A stretch of DNA of 64,000 bases from Drechmeria coniospora (lineage: Eukaryota > Ascomycota > Sordariomycetes > Hypocreales > Ophiocordycipitaceae). A program made the translations under genes and the position numbers. How positions within the stretch are numbered: the stretch's first letter is position 1; every line of letters starts with the position of its first letter. This document shows positions 12,369 through 24,514 of the stretch, in pieces. Below the pieces are notes generated by a model. It saw only the letters and a program-made list of their open reading frames with translations. It ran no database searches and had not been told where the DNA came from. The DNA lies in assembly GCF_001625195.1 (NCBI RefSeq), contig NC_054391.1:2170001-2234000 (forward strand), written 5' to 3'.

Positions 12369-13255
12369 TTAGAAACGCTCTTTCATCCTAGCGGCAACCG
12401 TCCTCAGGTTACCGTATACTTTTCCAGGCGGCTTGCCGAGGATGAGGCTAACAACCGATTCCCGTGCCATGTGTATGTTCCTGAATCCTCCCAAGATGTG
12501 AATCTTGGAGTCCGCCAACACAATTCTTGTGCGGCTAGCATTCTCGATGGCAAACTTGGTCTTGCCATCCTTGCCGGCTATTCGACCAATGGTACGAGTC
12601 TGGCTGTCACCATGCATGGTCCTTACGTCCTTGATCTCAAATGTCTCAATATACAGGTCGTCTAATCGCAGCAGAGCGACGGCATCATCGACATCAAAGC
12701 CCAAAGTAAAGGCCCTGACAAAGTCCTCGCCTTTTTGTAGCGCACCGGAGTCGATGGTGTGCTTTGAGGTTCTCAGTTCCACGGTCTTTCGTTTAATGTT
12801 CATTCGGCATTGCAGCTTCAGGTGCTCGACTAGAGGAGGGTAAATGGAGGGCCATGATTGCTTCAGAGGGGTCATGCGGTGTGGCGGTACGGGAACCTTG
12901 CGGATCTCAACTCTGGTGACAGGGTCCTATCTCACAGTCAGTCACAAAAACATCAGCCCCATGTCTTGGTAGAGATGCTGGCGTACGATATCGCTGGCCG
13001 GTGCGAACCGTGGCCGTCCCTCTTCGTCAATGGCCATGGCGTCATCGCTGTCAAGTTCTCGTGGCGCCGAAGTGAGTGATTCGGTGGCCATGTGATCTTT
13101 TGCTCCAAGAAGGAATTCATCATCGCATTCTGGGGGTTTTCAGGTCAGCTCATCTGGGCGGAAGTAAAGAGTCGGATATACATACCATGGCCTGGAACTG
13201 CCATGTCAACGCCGAGCGGGGCCTCGGTCCCTTTCAAGGCTGTTGGTGCGGGCAT
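12369..13255 (-). CDS. PNO1: Pre-rRNA-processing protein PNO1/Dim2 (KH domain)
   Basis: This 40S ribosome assembly factor binds near the 3' end of 18S rRNA and acts with the Nob1 nuclease and Dim1. Three exons on the minus strand (13186-13255, 12987-13129, 12369-12926) join in frame to 256 residues; yeast Pno1 has 274. The acidic N-terminal part is followed by the conserved block DPVTRVEIRKVPVPPHRM. The C-terminal KH region contains TIGRIAGKDGKTKFAIENA, and the protein ends KVYGNLRTVAARMKERF. Introns are GT-AG of 56 and 60 bp. It is divergent from MDM31, with a GTAC-rich spacer between them. The start is the first ATG in frame with a short first exon. Confidence 0.94.
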
Positions 13256-14086
13256 GGTGATGTGCCGACACTATTGCACGACGGCCTAGGATCGTAGTAC
13301 TATAGTTGATTTGATTACGTCGCACAAACTACTCCGTCAATGTAAGTGTTTCAATATTGTCAAGTCGTCTGGTCAGTCGTAGAAACCGAGAACCCGATTG
13401 AAGGCAGCACTTGGCTACTTTGGTGTGTTGCGAACGAAAATTTGTGGTGGCTTATCTATGTTTATCGATTGGTCCAGCTCGCCAAGAACGACGCCAAGAA
13501 CCGACGACTAAGTGGTACATGACCTGCACTTACGGTTCATATACTTAAGTAAGTACTGTACAAGTTCCGAGTAATTGCAAGTACTACTTAGGTAAGTAAG
13601 TACTTATCGCACGATGAAGGTGCATGAAGTAATAAGTACTGTACGGAGTAATACTCCTCCGTACATGCACATACTGTACGTTGTAGTTGTACACTTGTAT
13701 TACAAGTGCTTTTGCTTAAGTATGTACTCCGTACGTACTGATACCAACATGCCAGCTGGTAGTACTCCGTACCAACGCTGAGGTCATTGAAGTACTTAAA
13801 ACTACAGTACTTACAGTAGTTGTACGGAGTACTTAATACCACTATTACTTACTTACCTTCATGTAAGTACTTGACTTAAGCAAGTACGGAGTAGGTTCTC
13901 CGTACTAAGCACTATTTCGACTACGCGGCAGAAGCACTGCAAGTACAACTATCTACCACATGTAGGTACCGGCTGGTACCGATTGTTTTCGAAAGTCGTC
14001 GTCTCGGCCCGTTCTTGCCACAAGAATACCATCGCACTTCTTCCCATCAGCGCAATCGCTTGACCTGAGCGCCATGAACCGACATA
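13256..14086. promoter_or_regulatory. Divergent PNO1/MDM31 intergenic region, GTAC/TACTCCGTA-rich
   Basis: This region must hold both promoters. Between about 13540 and 13930 it is crowded with GTAC, TAAGTAC and TACTCCGTA/TACGGAGTA words, for example TACGGAGTAATACTCCGTAC near 13640. The same vocabulary fills 24.6-28.4 kb and the HOS2/BCS1 spacer. Whether these words are regulatory is unknown. Confidence 0.5.
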
Positions 14087-16266
14087 ATGTCTAAGGGCGT
14101 CCCTTTCTGGCTTATGGGGAGTTTCGTTCGAGCAGCCAGCCAACAACCCCAAGTCATAAATGGCCCTCTCCGCAGCCATTTGTTGCGACCTTGCGACCGT
14201 CGATTGTGGCCAGTGTCGTTGATTCACTCGCAGTCATCAGTTATTACGAAACCCCAATCCTTCCTGTCCATTTTTCCATTTGATCTGGATATCGTTCATC
14301 CTTCGGCCTCAATCAAGCATCCTGCGCTTCACAAAAGATGCTGTCAGTCCGGCCTACGCCCTGCGTTCCGTTGGCAGCTGCAGCGAAGAAGGTATAGCAA
14401 CAATCCACGCGCAATTTCAGGACGCCCGCAGTCGAAGAACGCGACATTGCCAGTCACCAAAGCTGGTAGTGACGATCAAGTCGGTTGCGCTGCCGATGGA
14501 GAAGAAAAAAACCGCCACGACATCGAAGCCGACTCGTTGGCTTCTTCCATGTCCAAATATCTTCATCTACCAAAAATGCCACATCGTCCGACAAAAGAAG
14601 AACTTCTCGCTGCGGCGAATGGGTTCTGGGAAAGAGTCAGAGTAAGGTTCAAGTGGATGTCCATCAGGAGCATGCGACCCTGGAATATCGATGAATGGGG
14701 TGCCTTTGTCTCGTGGTTCATGCTCGGCCATCTTGTTTGGATACTCGCAGGGACAACAACCTTTTTCTCCCTCCTCATCTTTTCCATCAACACCGTCTTC
14801 GCACAAGGCAAGCGTTTCAAGTCAGCGGCGTGCGAAAGTCTTGGTAGCACTAACGGTTTGTAGAAACCCTGGCAAAGTGGGTTGGGGACTACTTGACGCA
14901 ATCTGCTGGCGTCACGGTCGTTTTCGAGTCCGCCATTGTCCCAAAATGGAGAAACGGTGTTATCGCCTTCCGCAATGTGTTCGTGTCTCGACGGCCAGGC
15001 CAAATTGAGTCATCCGTCAGCAAAGGTTCATTCGATGCTGCGGCCGTGGCGGCAGCAGGACGGCATCCACAGATTGCCAATGCAACTGGCGTGGAGGACG
15101 ATGGCAATTACACACAGTTCGATGTGACGATAGCGAACGTCAATGTCACGCTGTCATTCATCAATTGGTGGAATGGCAAAGGCTTGCTCAAGGACGTCGA
15201 GGTAACAGGAGTCCGCGGTGTGCTGGACCGAACGTCAGTACGATGGCCCCTGGGTCAGATTGACCCTCTGTCTTACCGCCACGCGCATGAATCGGGAGAT
15301 TTCGAGATCGAATCTTTCAAACTTGAAGACCTATTGTTGACAATACATCAACCGGACGGATTCCGACCCTTTTCAATGAGCATCTACTCCTGCGAACTCC
15401 CTCAGCTGCGCAAACAGTGGCTTTTCTACGACTTTTTATCAGCTAATCATATGTCGGGGTCCTTTGATGGCTCACTCTTCACAATCCACCCGCGCCAGAC
15501 GCACGGCGTGGCGTCCGGGCACGACCATGGCATGGCCTTGGCAGGGGTTGGAGAGTCAAACGCCTGGAAGAGATTTAGCAGGCTTAGGATAGATGGGCTT
15601 AAGATTGATCATTTGAATCGCGGCGTGGAAGGGCCATTTGGATGGATTTACGAAGGAAACGTTGACATCGTTGCAGACGTCATGTTTCCGGCGGATACCG
15701 ATGACGGCATCACCAAGGTCGTGTCCGACTTTTACGACCAGCTCGAAGAAGCAGTAGCATTGAACCGGGAGCGGTTTCTGCAGCACGGCGCTGATCCGGT
15801 GCCCACCCTTCACCGCTCTGGACATCTCTCGGAAGCATTCGGCAAGATGGAGGAGCAGCGGACCGAAGTGGACGATAACGAACGAAACGAAGAAAACCGC
15901 CGGTACCTTATTATGGACTTGCGGATCCACCTTAATGATGTCAAAGCCGCTGTGCCGCTCTTCACACGAGACATATCTTACATTAACCAGGCGCTGGTAC
16001 GTCCCATCGTCGCGTACATTAATGTCAAGAGGACATATATACCCATCGCCTGTCGCATTATAAAGCGTCTAGGCGACTTTGACGGCAGCTGGACCGTGTT
16101 CGACTGCGGACTCATGAATGATGCGTCGGCCGAGATGTACGAGGCTTTTGCAAAAGATGTCGAAGACCAGCAGAGCCGCGTCCGACGGTTCAAAAAAGTG
16201 GGATTCTGGACACTGTCATTGGCTGTCCATGCCCTCTTTATGGGCATGGCAGGCAACGTTGTTTGA
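14087..16266 (+). CDS. MDM31: Mitochondrial inner-membrane protein MDM31/MDM32 family
   Basis: The family is needed for mitochondrial shape, inheritance and cardiolipin homeostasis. Two exons (14087-14807, 14864-16266) give 707 residues, longer than yeast Mdm31 (579). A basic RRRYSNN stretch looks like a presequence-processing region. A long hydrophobic segment (about 204-239) comes just before the splice, followed by the family block WVGDYLT...VVFESAIVPKW, and a second hydrophobic segment lies at the C-terminus. The intron is GC-AG: AAG/GCAAGC at 14808, branch CACTAAC, acceptor TTTGTAG. Both frames only connect if this GC donor is used. The start is uncertain: the frame is open upstream of the presequence, and a shorter N-terminus or a further 5' exon is possible. 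Confidence 0.88.
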
Positions 16267-17071
16267 CGGAGCCCCCCTCCTTCCACTCTTTTCTCTACTG
16301 GGTAGTTGTGTTGGCAACGCAGCGCAAACCGAGGTCACAATCAACGGCCTTCGAGCCTATACATGTCGAGTCACGAAGTCAATTGACGCGCGGCGTTGGC
16401 GTGAAACCAGACGTAGCAAGATATCTCCGAAAGTTGCTAGGGACGTTATGTGGGCGTGGTACAGTCACCGCGGACGAGGCAAGAGTCACGATCTGTCGAA
16501 CGACCTAAAGTAGGTATCCGCGAAACAGGACAAAGGACGTAATGAAACATTCCAAGGAACAGGGCAGGTTCTCAAGTTCGTTGTTGCCTTCATTCTACAG
16601 CTCTGGCAGAGCGTTCCCCTATTCAGGCGAGATTTCGGCCCGGTTGCCAAGCTCACATCCATGTCTAGAAAACAAAATGCCAGGTTGCAGAACCAATCTA
16701 TTTCAATGCGCTGAATGCAACTCTCAAGCTACCACTTCCGTGTCAAGAGAGGGGCATATTCGTTGCTTCCACTCCGAAGTCTCACGGTCCCCTCCACGGT
16801 CGTAACGGTTCTACCGCAAGTGATCTATCTACCCGTGTGTACGGCATCAACCCAAAAATTTGGCGTTACAGAGGCGGGCTCCGGTGACTTTAAGATGCTC
16901 AGCCCAAGAATTCGAGAACACGTTCGCTCAGGCAGAATGCGACGAATATACTGTACGCAACCCCAGTCCGAGAAATGTTAGCCGGCCAGCAATGGGACGG
17001 GAAAGTCGAGATTTCCTCCGTCAGCCACTTCACATAAAGTCATCACTATCAACTTGTCAGCATCGCTGTCA
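16267..17071. other. Convergent MDM31/eIF3j intergenic region
   Basis: About 0.8 kb lies between two convergent stop codons. Only short uninformative frames are present and no repeat is recognised. Confidence 0.55.
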
Positions 17072-18185
17072 TCAGTCCGCATATTGATGCAGGCCAGCAT
17101 ACTCCCCGAAATCATCGTTGTCGTATGTCGTCGTATCCGTCGTGTTAGGCCGGCTGGCGACGAGTGAAGCTTTGGTCTTGGCGGCCTTGGACTTCTTGCC
17201 ACCTTTATCAGCGGCCTTCTCGTCCTTCAGCTTCTCATTGCTCAGGCGGGTGAGTGCGCTGGCAACCTTCTTGACTTGATCGCTGGACAAATCCTTGGCG
17301 AGCTCCTTGACGAACTCCTCGAGGAAGAGGCCGTAGTGCGCCTTCTTGGAATTACCTGTAATGATGGGGGCAATTGTGGCGCGCAACAGCTCAAACTGCT
17401 TCTTTGTATGCGGGCTGAACAGGGCGAGACTGGCGAGGTTGACGGTAGTTGTGGGGTCATTCGAGTCAACTACAACGGCAGTGCCAATGGTGGGAGCCTT
17501 GCGACCACTATTTATGCCCACCTGGCCAAAGAGATCCTCCGCATGATGGAGGTCAGCTTCCTGCTCGGTGCGGCGCAGGCGCTCGCGGCGCTCGGCCTCG
17601 GTCTCGTCGTCGTCACTTTCTTCGTCGTCCATGGCGCGCTGACGAGCACGTTCAGCTTGGTGTTCCGCGACACGCTGTGTCTTTGGCTTCTTGGCGGCGG
17701 CGGCGGCGGCGGCGGCCTTTGCTTTCATTTCCGCAGCGTGCCGGGCTTTCTCACGCTCTACCTCGGAATCCTCGGCAGCATCCCAGGAATCAAGCACCTA
17801 AGAATATCATCAGTACATGCTAGCCAACGGCTGTTGGCGGTTTGGCCCAGGCTCGGAAATGGAATCTTTACATCACTATCGTCTTCTTCATCGCCAAATT
17901 GGCGTCGACGAGCAGCAACGACTGGAGGGGAAGAGGGGGGGGTACTGGAGTCATTCGACTCGTCATCTACAGGGAATTTGCCGTCAGCAGCTAGAATAGA
18001 ACCACGACGTCGCGATACACTATCCAATATTTTTCATGCAGAATGTTTCCTCGGGAAGTGCAACATGACAACGGTGGGTACGTTGTTACGCAGAGGCTGA
18101 ACTCGAATGGACAACCATGGTTGAAATGAGCCGTTTCAATGGCCCAGGTGGGAGAACAAGGCATACCGTGTTTCTGGGAGGGCAT
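17072..18185 (-). CDS. HCR1: Translation initiation factor eIF3 subunit j
   Basis: This subunit is loosely associated with eIF3, binds the 40S decoding region and also promotes ribosome recycling. I assemble three minus-strand exons: a 19-nt exon coding MPSQKH (18167-18185), 17872-17966 and 17072-17797. They join in frame to 279 residues; yeast Hcr1 has 265. The N-terminus is acidic with RRRQFGDEEDDSD, the splice leads into the family signature LDSWDAAEDSEVEREK, and an alanine/lysine/arginine-rich coiled region follows. The C-terminal half contains HYGLFLEEFVKELAKDLSS. The first intron is 200 bp, long for this window. The tiny first exon is inferred from in-frame splice sites; a start within the second exon frame would be the alternative. 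Confidence 0.87.
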
Positions 18186-19341
18186 GATGCCGGCTTTTGT
18201 CACTGAATTTTTCAAAGAATCCGTGCGGTAAGTAAGATTCGGTTGTTGCGTCAAGAAATCGCAAAGCCATAGGACCGTGAGATGTTTCTGATGCAAGTAG
18301 GAAAGCCGGATGTGGCGGAAACGTAGAATAGGTGGTTAGGATCAGAATTTTGGTCCTGATCTTGCTCGTAAGTGCAGGCAGCGCTATGGGCGGGGTTCGT
18401 TCCATGTTTCACTTCAGCCTTGTCCAGGGTTCCCACTTATTATCCCTAAATTAGCATTAACAGAGTTTTAAGTACAGTATGCTTCTGGTTCGTCTCTGCA
18501 AATGAAATAACATATTAATATTAATAATATGTTGCATATTGGTGACGCGAATAAGCGCCAATCTACTTATTTAAATTGAGTTTAGCAAACACTGTAAGCT
18601 TAAAAAAAAATCCTTTATAAGACTTTAATTTTATTTTATAGACATTATCCTTAATATTATATTGATAACAATTAGTGCAATTTGTACAGTATACACATAT
18701 TTATACTTCTTAAATACTGAGAGAAATGCAGCATTTACTGTATTTTCAAATGTTAAGTAATTATAGGATGCTGGTAATAGCACTGTTATACTTTTAAAAA
18801 TGTCAGAGTAATTTTGAAGTATTAATTATGAAATTTGCATCTGAAAAAGCACATACTGTATTAAATATAATTAATTACAAAGGTTATATATATAGTATTT
18901 AATCTGTGATTAATCCTACCGTATACGGTCGTACAAAGAACAAGGGGTTTTAATCTACGAAGTAAAGGGATTATTACTTGGAACTGAATCCACAAGAGAT
19001 TTGACCTGCCCTGTCGTCCAAACTTCATCATCGTGCATTATTAGAGGGCCACTAACATACATACATACTTATATACACCCATTACATGTGCATTAGCTCT
19101 ACTTCATTCGAAGCTGTGCCACAGAACCCGCCAAACTTAATCACCCAAGCCAAGATCTTGTACGAAACCAATCAACCGCAACTCTTAATATTTTTTCTTT
19201 GTCAGCCTACCTTGCCCCCCTCCCCTCGCAGCTCTCGGCGACACGGCTTGTCACCGTCTTCGCAGTGTGCATAAATTTCCTTTGGAACAGCTTCGATCCC
19301 GACGACCAGCGACACGGCCAGTCACGGTTACCACCCACGCG
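18186..19341. other. Divergent promoter region containing an AT-rich island
   Basis: About 18430-18920 is strongly AT-rich with no coding capacity, resembling RIP-eroded repeat sequence though I cannot identify its source. It separates the divergent promoters of eIF3j and the PHD protein, each of which retains a few hundred bases of ordinary composition. Confidence 0.5.
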
Positions 19342-21691
19342 ATGTCATCACGCACGCGGTCCTCGCAGGCTTCGGATGATAAGACCGATGCAAAGATAGA
19401 TTGCGATGCGGGCACAAATCTGCTTTGTCGCATTCGCAATATGTGGCAATTTGCCAACTTTTGTCAATGGGTCTACATTTTCGGTAGAGCGGCCAACATT
19501 GACGACTCCGTTGATGTTGAGGTTTGCCAACCCGTACCGCTAGCGCAGTATTGAAGTCGCTAATTCACCGCGTGCAGCATATAGAGGCCGAGTGCCTCAA
19601 CCCACACTCTACCCTGTTGCCGGACCTTGCTCTTGCGGTCCTCAAGTTGGTGTCGTCGCAACGTGGGCTAACGTATATTGTCCCTCCCTCCCCTGTTTCT
19701 CCATGACATTCTTAATGCTAACACATGTAGTCGCGATGTACTCGACGACCAGATGCGTAAGATGTACACATCCAAGGCACCCAAGGAGAGAAATCCTTTC
19801 GGTAACGAGGATAACGCTCACAAATTTGCCGACTTCGATGTATTCACAAAGGTACACTGCCATTACCCGTCAAATAATCCGCTCGGGCATACATGGCTGT
19901 ATAGTAACCGCCTTGTCCGTAGATCCAAGTCCTTCAACGACTGACGCAATGGGCCATGATTCGTCCAGAGCGCCTTCGTGAAAAGATGGATGAGCAGAGA
20001 GACGTTGAACAGGCCAGCTGGGTACCTTTTGTTCTTGGTTGTTCTACCGCCGCCGGCGCTAACTTGACGCCCAGCGAATCGAGCCGTACGGTTGGGACAA
20101 GGAAGACCGGACCTACTATGTTCTGGATGACAATCGCGTATACCGATTGAGCGAACCCCCCCAAGCACCCCCTCGGACGAAATCAAAAAAGGGTAAAGCA
20201 TTCCGAGCCCGACAACAATCCGGCGCAAGGCGGATGGCCAATTCCGCAGATCACAGGGTCGAAGGTGGCGGCAAGGTAGAGCCCGTTGATGATGGACTTG
20301 GAGGCCATGTTTGGGAGTGCATCGCCGTCACACTCCAGGATGTAAGGAGGGTTCTGGAAAGTCTGTCCCGGACACGAGACGGAAATGAAACAACGTTGCG
20401 AAAACAGCTGGAGATGCACCTTGTCCCCATCCTGGAAAAACAGGAGGAGTCACAAAAACGTCATCAGCTGCAGAGAGAGCGAGAACTCCTCAACCTGGCC
20501 AAAATGGCTAACGCGAAAAGGTCAAGCCGACTGGCGGGCAAGGCTGAGCTGCAAAAACAGAAAGTCATGGACATGGAAGCAGAGCGACAGAAAAGAGAGG
20601 CCGAGGAAACCAAGCGGAAGGAAGAAGCAGAGCGCTTGAAGTTGGAACGGGCGCGAGACTTCAGAATGTTCTCGCGACAGCGCCGCTTGCAGGAACGAGA
20701 GACTCGCCGGCTTCAACATGAAGAAGAGCTGGCACAACTGTCAGCGGATAGTAAGAATGCTCACACTACTGCTGGCCGAATGTCAGAACGTCGACTACAA
20801 GCGGAGATGCAGAAAAGCAGGCAAGCCCTCCAGGATCTTGAGGATGACTGCGAGGACTGGGTATTCGACTGCACCTGCGGGTTGTATGGACAAATCGATG
20901 ACGGCACGCATAGTGTCGCCTGTGAGAGGTGCAATGTTTGGCAACACAGCAGGTGCCTGGGCATTAGCAAGGACGAGGCCGAACGTCCCGAGTTCCGATT
21001 CATTTGCAGTCCCTGCAAGCGACGCGGTGAAGCCGACTTTGCCCCCCCTAGGACTGTGATCAAGTTAAAGCTGAACCCGTCCGGCCGCTCCGTCACCAAT
21101 CCTACGCCTGCCGGGCATACTGATGTCTCGCCCGTCATCCTGGGCCCTGAGGACCGCTTCAACACCATGGAGCCGCTGGTCCGATCTCCCGTCTCCACGG
21201 GTCGAGACCCTTCTATGCCCATGATGGGACAACCAACACCACCTCAACCGCCATCTGCCCATGACGGGATTACTACTTTGCACCACCTTAGCATCATCGG
21301 TATGGCTCACACTGCGGGTGGATCTCATTTTCAGCCCACCACGGTGGGCAGGGCTGTGACGCAGAACGAGGCCATTCGCATCCAACCAACACAATCTCCC
21401 TGCCTCGATAGTGTCCATGATAGAGCTGCCATCGCGGAGCTGGGAGTTTCTCGAACTTCAACGCCCGCCAATCCCGCTGCGGCGACCGACAGCAAACAGC
21501 TGGCACGAAACGTCGATCCATCAATCATCGACGTGACCGCGCCATCCACTATGGACCGTCAGTTAATCTTGGAGGTATCCAACACTTCGCATGAACCGGC
21601 CTACGGCGAGAAAAGCAGTGCCAGAGACAGCAACACAGTTCACAACCTAAATATTTTGACGGAGAATGCTGCCGGAGCTGGCGGGGCCTAA
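19342..21691 (+). CDS. PHD-finger chromatin-remodelling-type protein (RSF1/CECR2-like)
   Basis: Five exons (19342-19521, 19578-19672, 19731-19851, 19923-20021, 20075-21691) join in frame to 703 residues. The introns are 53-71 bp and most show GCTAAC-type branch sites. The N-terminal region resembles the DDT-like part of RSF1/CECR2 proteins (RNMWQFANFCQWVYIF). Next comes the linked block RIEPYGWDKEDRTYYVLDDN, which in animal RSF1 precedes the PHD finger. A long charged coiled coil spans about 260-420. A PHD finger (about 430-480) shows the Cys4-His-Cys3 order C-T-C, CERCNVWQH, C-x2-C. The tail is Ser/Thr/Pro-rich. A role in reading histone tails within a remodelling complex is inferred from this architecture. 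I do not know a settled fungal gene name. Confidence 0.85.
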
Positions 21692-23133
21692 CATCCCATC
21701 CATGCTTACACCCAGTCCTTCACGGCAGTCAAGGTCATCCCTGCTGGCCGTTTGCTCGCGGTGGCTACGGTGACAAGCGTCAGCGAGACGCAACCCCATT
21801 GTCAACATCGACACCAGCCTACGAACCCAGAGTTTGAGGATGTGCCTCATCATCATCGACACGACGAGGCTTCTTTCTATCGCCAGCTCCGTGTCCTTTT
21901 CAATGTTCAATCAGAATTATGATACACAGACAAGTCCGATCGAACACGAGGAAGGAAACGACTACGCGTTCGGTTCCGGCAGCTCTGCCAGGGACACATC
22001 TCAGATTGCACAAAAAAAGCGACGAAATAATTCTGAACGTTTGATCAGTATGAAAGCACCGTACGCTCTGCACCGAAACATATGTGTCCCACCGGACGTT
22101 TGTCAGTTTCTGGGGTTCAAAGGACCAGGACGCTCCGTGGAACCGACACGAACCATATTCCGATACGTTGCTTTGAGTCCCTGCAGAACCTCAGCACTGG
22201 GCAGGTATAGCCATGCCCGCAACGTGTTACTCCAGCTGCGGCATATTTTTGGGTCATTGTGCATGAACGTCGTCGCTCTGTCCCGTGCTTGTTGTCCTCC
22301 AACAGGGCGTGAGGCGATGGTGCCGCACGATGGCACCGAGCAAGGAGCAAGGACCCACGCCGCTGATTGCGTGCCGCATGGCGATCATCTGCCAGGAGAT
22401 GTGCACGGTGATATGTCCTTTGTAGCCGGATGCGGCATGGCTTGCGTCGCAATTGCGTACGTGAGGCTGCAGACGAGCACGAAGGGCTGAGAAACAGGAC
22501 TATAGATGTTCGGACACACACATAGTCGTGCGCAATGGATACAAAGACGTTTTGCTTGAGATCAAGAATGGCGAGGCATAAGAGCCCATTAGAATCCATT
22601 CTCGAAGGGGTCCGGGCCAGCCGCGCCGAGACACCACATCGTCCACTCCCCCCCTCACGCTCCTGCAGACGACAACGAATCTCTTGATGCGGCCGACCAC
22701 CCACGTCGCCGCCTACAGCTGATAAGAAGACTTCGCGCCCAGAAGGGCTGGAGATTCTCGTCTTGTGATCGTCGACTACGGCCCGACGCTCCCGTTGGCC
22801 ACATCGTACACGCTTCGGCTTGGGGACAACGCCAGAGTGCGACGTGCTGCCCATCTTCCATAACTACGCCATACGCTACTCTTGAAGCCTCCGCCGTCTG
22901 TACGATGGAAATCCATGGTATGAGACTCCGCTCGCCTTCACCCGCCTCCTCCGTCGGCCGACCGGCTCGTCGTGGGCACTCCTTGAAGGCGGCCGAGGGT
23001 TCGTCGCTCGCTTCAGGGAAGGCCATCAAGGCCAATTCGCAGAGCCCTCACCAACATGTGGCAGCAGGTCACGGTGGCCTGCCACACCAATGCCCGACTG
23101 TGACGACGACCTCCGTAAGCTACCCATCCGTCA
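21692..23133. other. Intergenic between PHD protein and HMG-box gene; possible unassigned 5' exons
   Basis: No gene is assignable with confidence. From about 22650 to 23130 the plus strand stays open in one frame with Ser/Pro-rich content. Another frame contains DDDLRKLPIRQWMAFVGRQ near 23096-23155, which looks conserved-like. These may be 5' exons or the leader of the HMG gene downstream, or chance open frames in GC-rich DNA. Confidence 0.35.
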
Positions 23134-24514
23134 ATGGATGGCCTTCGTGGGTCGCCAACTCGTGCCCTCCTCGGGGAGGATGGTCTGTCTCGAGAGGTGG
23201 CTTGGCCTGTGACGGGTTCGATGAATGCGTTCCAAGCGGACAACACGACTGTGTATGTTTTCGCATCAAGCCATCACGTGCAGGCCTCTCCGTTGCTGAC
23301 AGGACGAACAGACCCGTGCCTTCCGCACACCTGAGTTATCACCACCGGCCGTCGATGCTCCCGCATCCCACGAGACGCTGGATGCCTCGATGGGCGGCAA
23401 GATCATGCCGCGTCTGGAGAGCCGGCGGCTTACCCGGGCAGCCGTCGGCAAGAAGAGGAAGCAGGCCAAGGCGGGCAAGAAGCAGTACTCCCTCCTGCGG
23501 CCGCTCAGCGAGCTTGCGGCGGCGTCCATGTCCGGGGAAATGATCAAGGCCGTTGAAGCATTCGTCAACCGCGACGAGTCGGCTCGGCTGATCGAACGAA
23601 CGCGGAATGGAAAGGTCAAGCGACCGCTGAACGACTTCGTGCTCTACCGCAAAGCGTACAGCAGCGTGGCGAAGGAGGAGGTCATCCCCGCCAAGAACAA
23701 GAATAACCAGCAGGTGGTGTCACAGGTCTGTGGCGAATCGTGGGGTATGGAGAAGCCGGCTGTCAAGGCCATGTTCAAGGGCCTTGCGAACACGGAGCGA
23801 AAGAAGCACCTGGCGGCCTTTCCCGACTACAAGTACGCCCCTAAATCGGGCAAGAAGCCCAAGGAGGCTGGCGATCGCCACCGGCGGGAGAAGAAAGCAT
23901 CCGCCACATCAGGGGTGGCTCTGATTCCGGATGCAAATGGACATCCAAGCAACTCGCGGTCAGCGTACGGCCGCGGTCCCGGTCAATGGAGCTACGAGCT
24001 GCAACCCGATCCTATGGGGATTCCCAGAGGCGCGACGTTGTACGATCCGCCCCCGAACATGCCGTTCTGGTGCCCGTCGGGAATCATGCTGGAACCCGAC
24101 CAGCCGAGTTATTACCAAGACATTTCCACAGTGTCCGAGCCTGTCTACGAAAACGTTCCAATAATCAAGGAAGAAATACCACCGGGAGGAGGAGGGAACT
24201 TTGCGGCCCAGACACATCGGCCGCCGCATGACGCTGAATTATGCCTTGATTTCTCTGCAATCGGTCCCGGGCTGTGCATAGATCCTTTGCTACTCCCAAG
24301 AACAGGGAGGCCAACCTACCAATACCTGGTCTCTCCAGGTTGGGCACACGATTATCAGGATGGTGCCTTCCAAGGCAACATGATGGCCGCCATGCCGGCC
24401 TTGGACGTTGACGGTACTCACAATGCGTATCTTCGAGGAAGCGTTCACGACTGGCAAGTGGAACCTTTCAGCCAACTCGGCGACTCTTTCATCACGCCTG
24501 GGGAACATGAGTGA
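23134..24514 (+). CDS. HMG-box (MATA_HMG-like) transcription factor
   Basis: The core frame from 23390 contains an HMG box of the mating-type class. It starts VKRPLNDFVLYRKAY, continues through NNQQVVSQVCGESWGMEK, and ends AAFPDYKYAPKSGKK (about residues 77-152 counted from the Met at 23390). Such proteins bind DNA in the nucleus and several regulate sexual development. The tail is Pro/Gly-rich and acidic. A tentative two-exon model (23134-23250, 23312-24514) gives 439 residues; a second acceptor at 23302/23303 is also in frame. No intron interrupts the conserved serine of the box, where fungal MAT1-2-1 genes have one. APN2 and SLA2, the usual MAT neighbours, are absent, so this is likely a MAT-like paralogue and not the mating-type locus. 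The 5' end is unresolved. Confidence 0.65.

Noticed and set aside
22117..22854. 245-codon minus-strand open frame
   Set aside because: The Arg/Ser/His-rich composition is typical of an antisense frame in GC-rich DNA. No domain, signal peptide or conserved motif is visible.
23390..24514. Mating-type locus MAT1-2
   Set aside because: The HMG box is MAT-like, but the intron in the box and the APN2/SLA2 neighbours are missing. PHD, eIF3j and SUN-family genes surround it instead.
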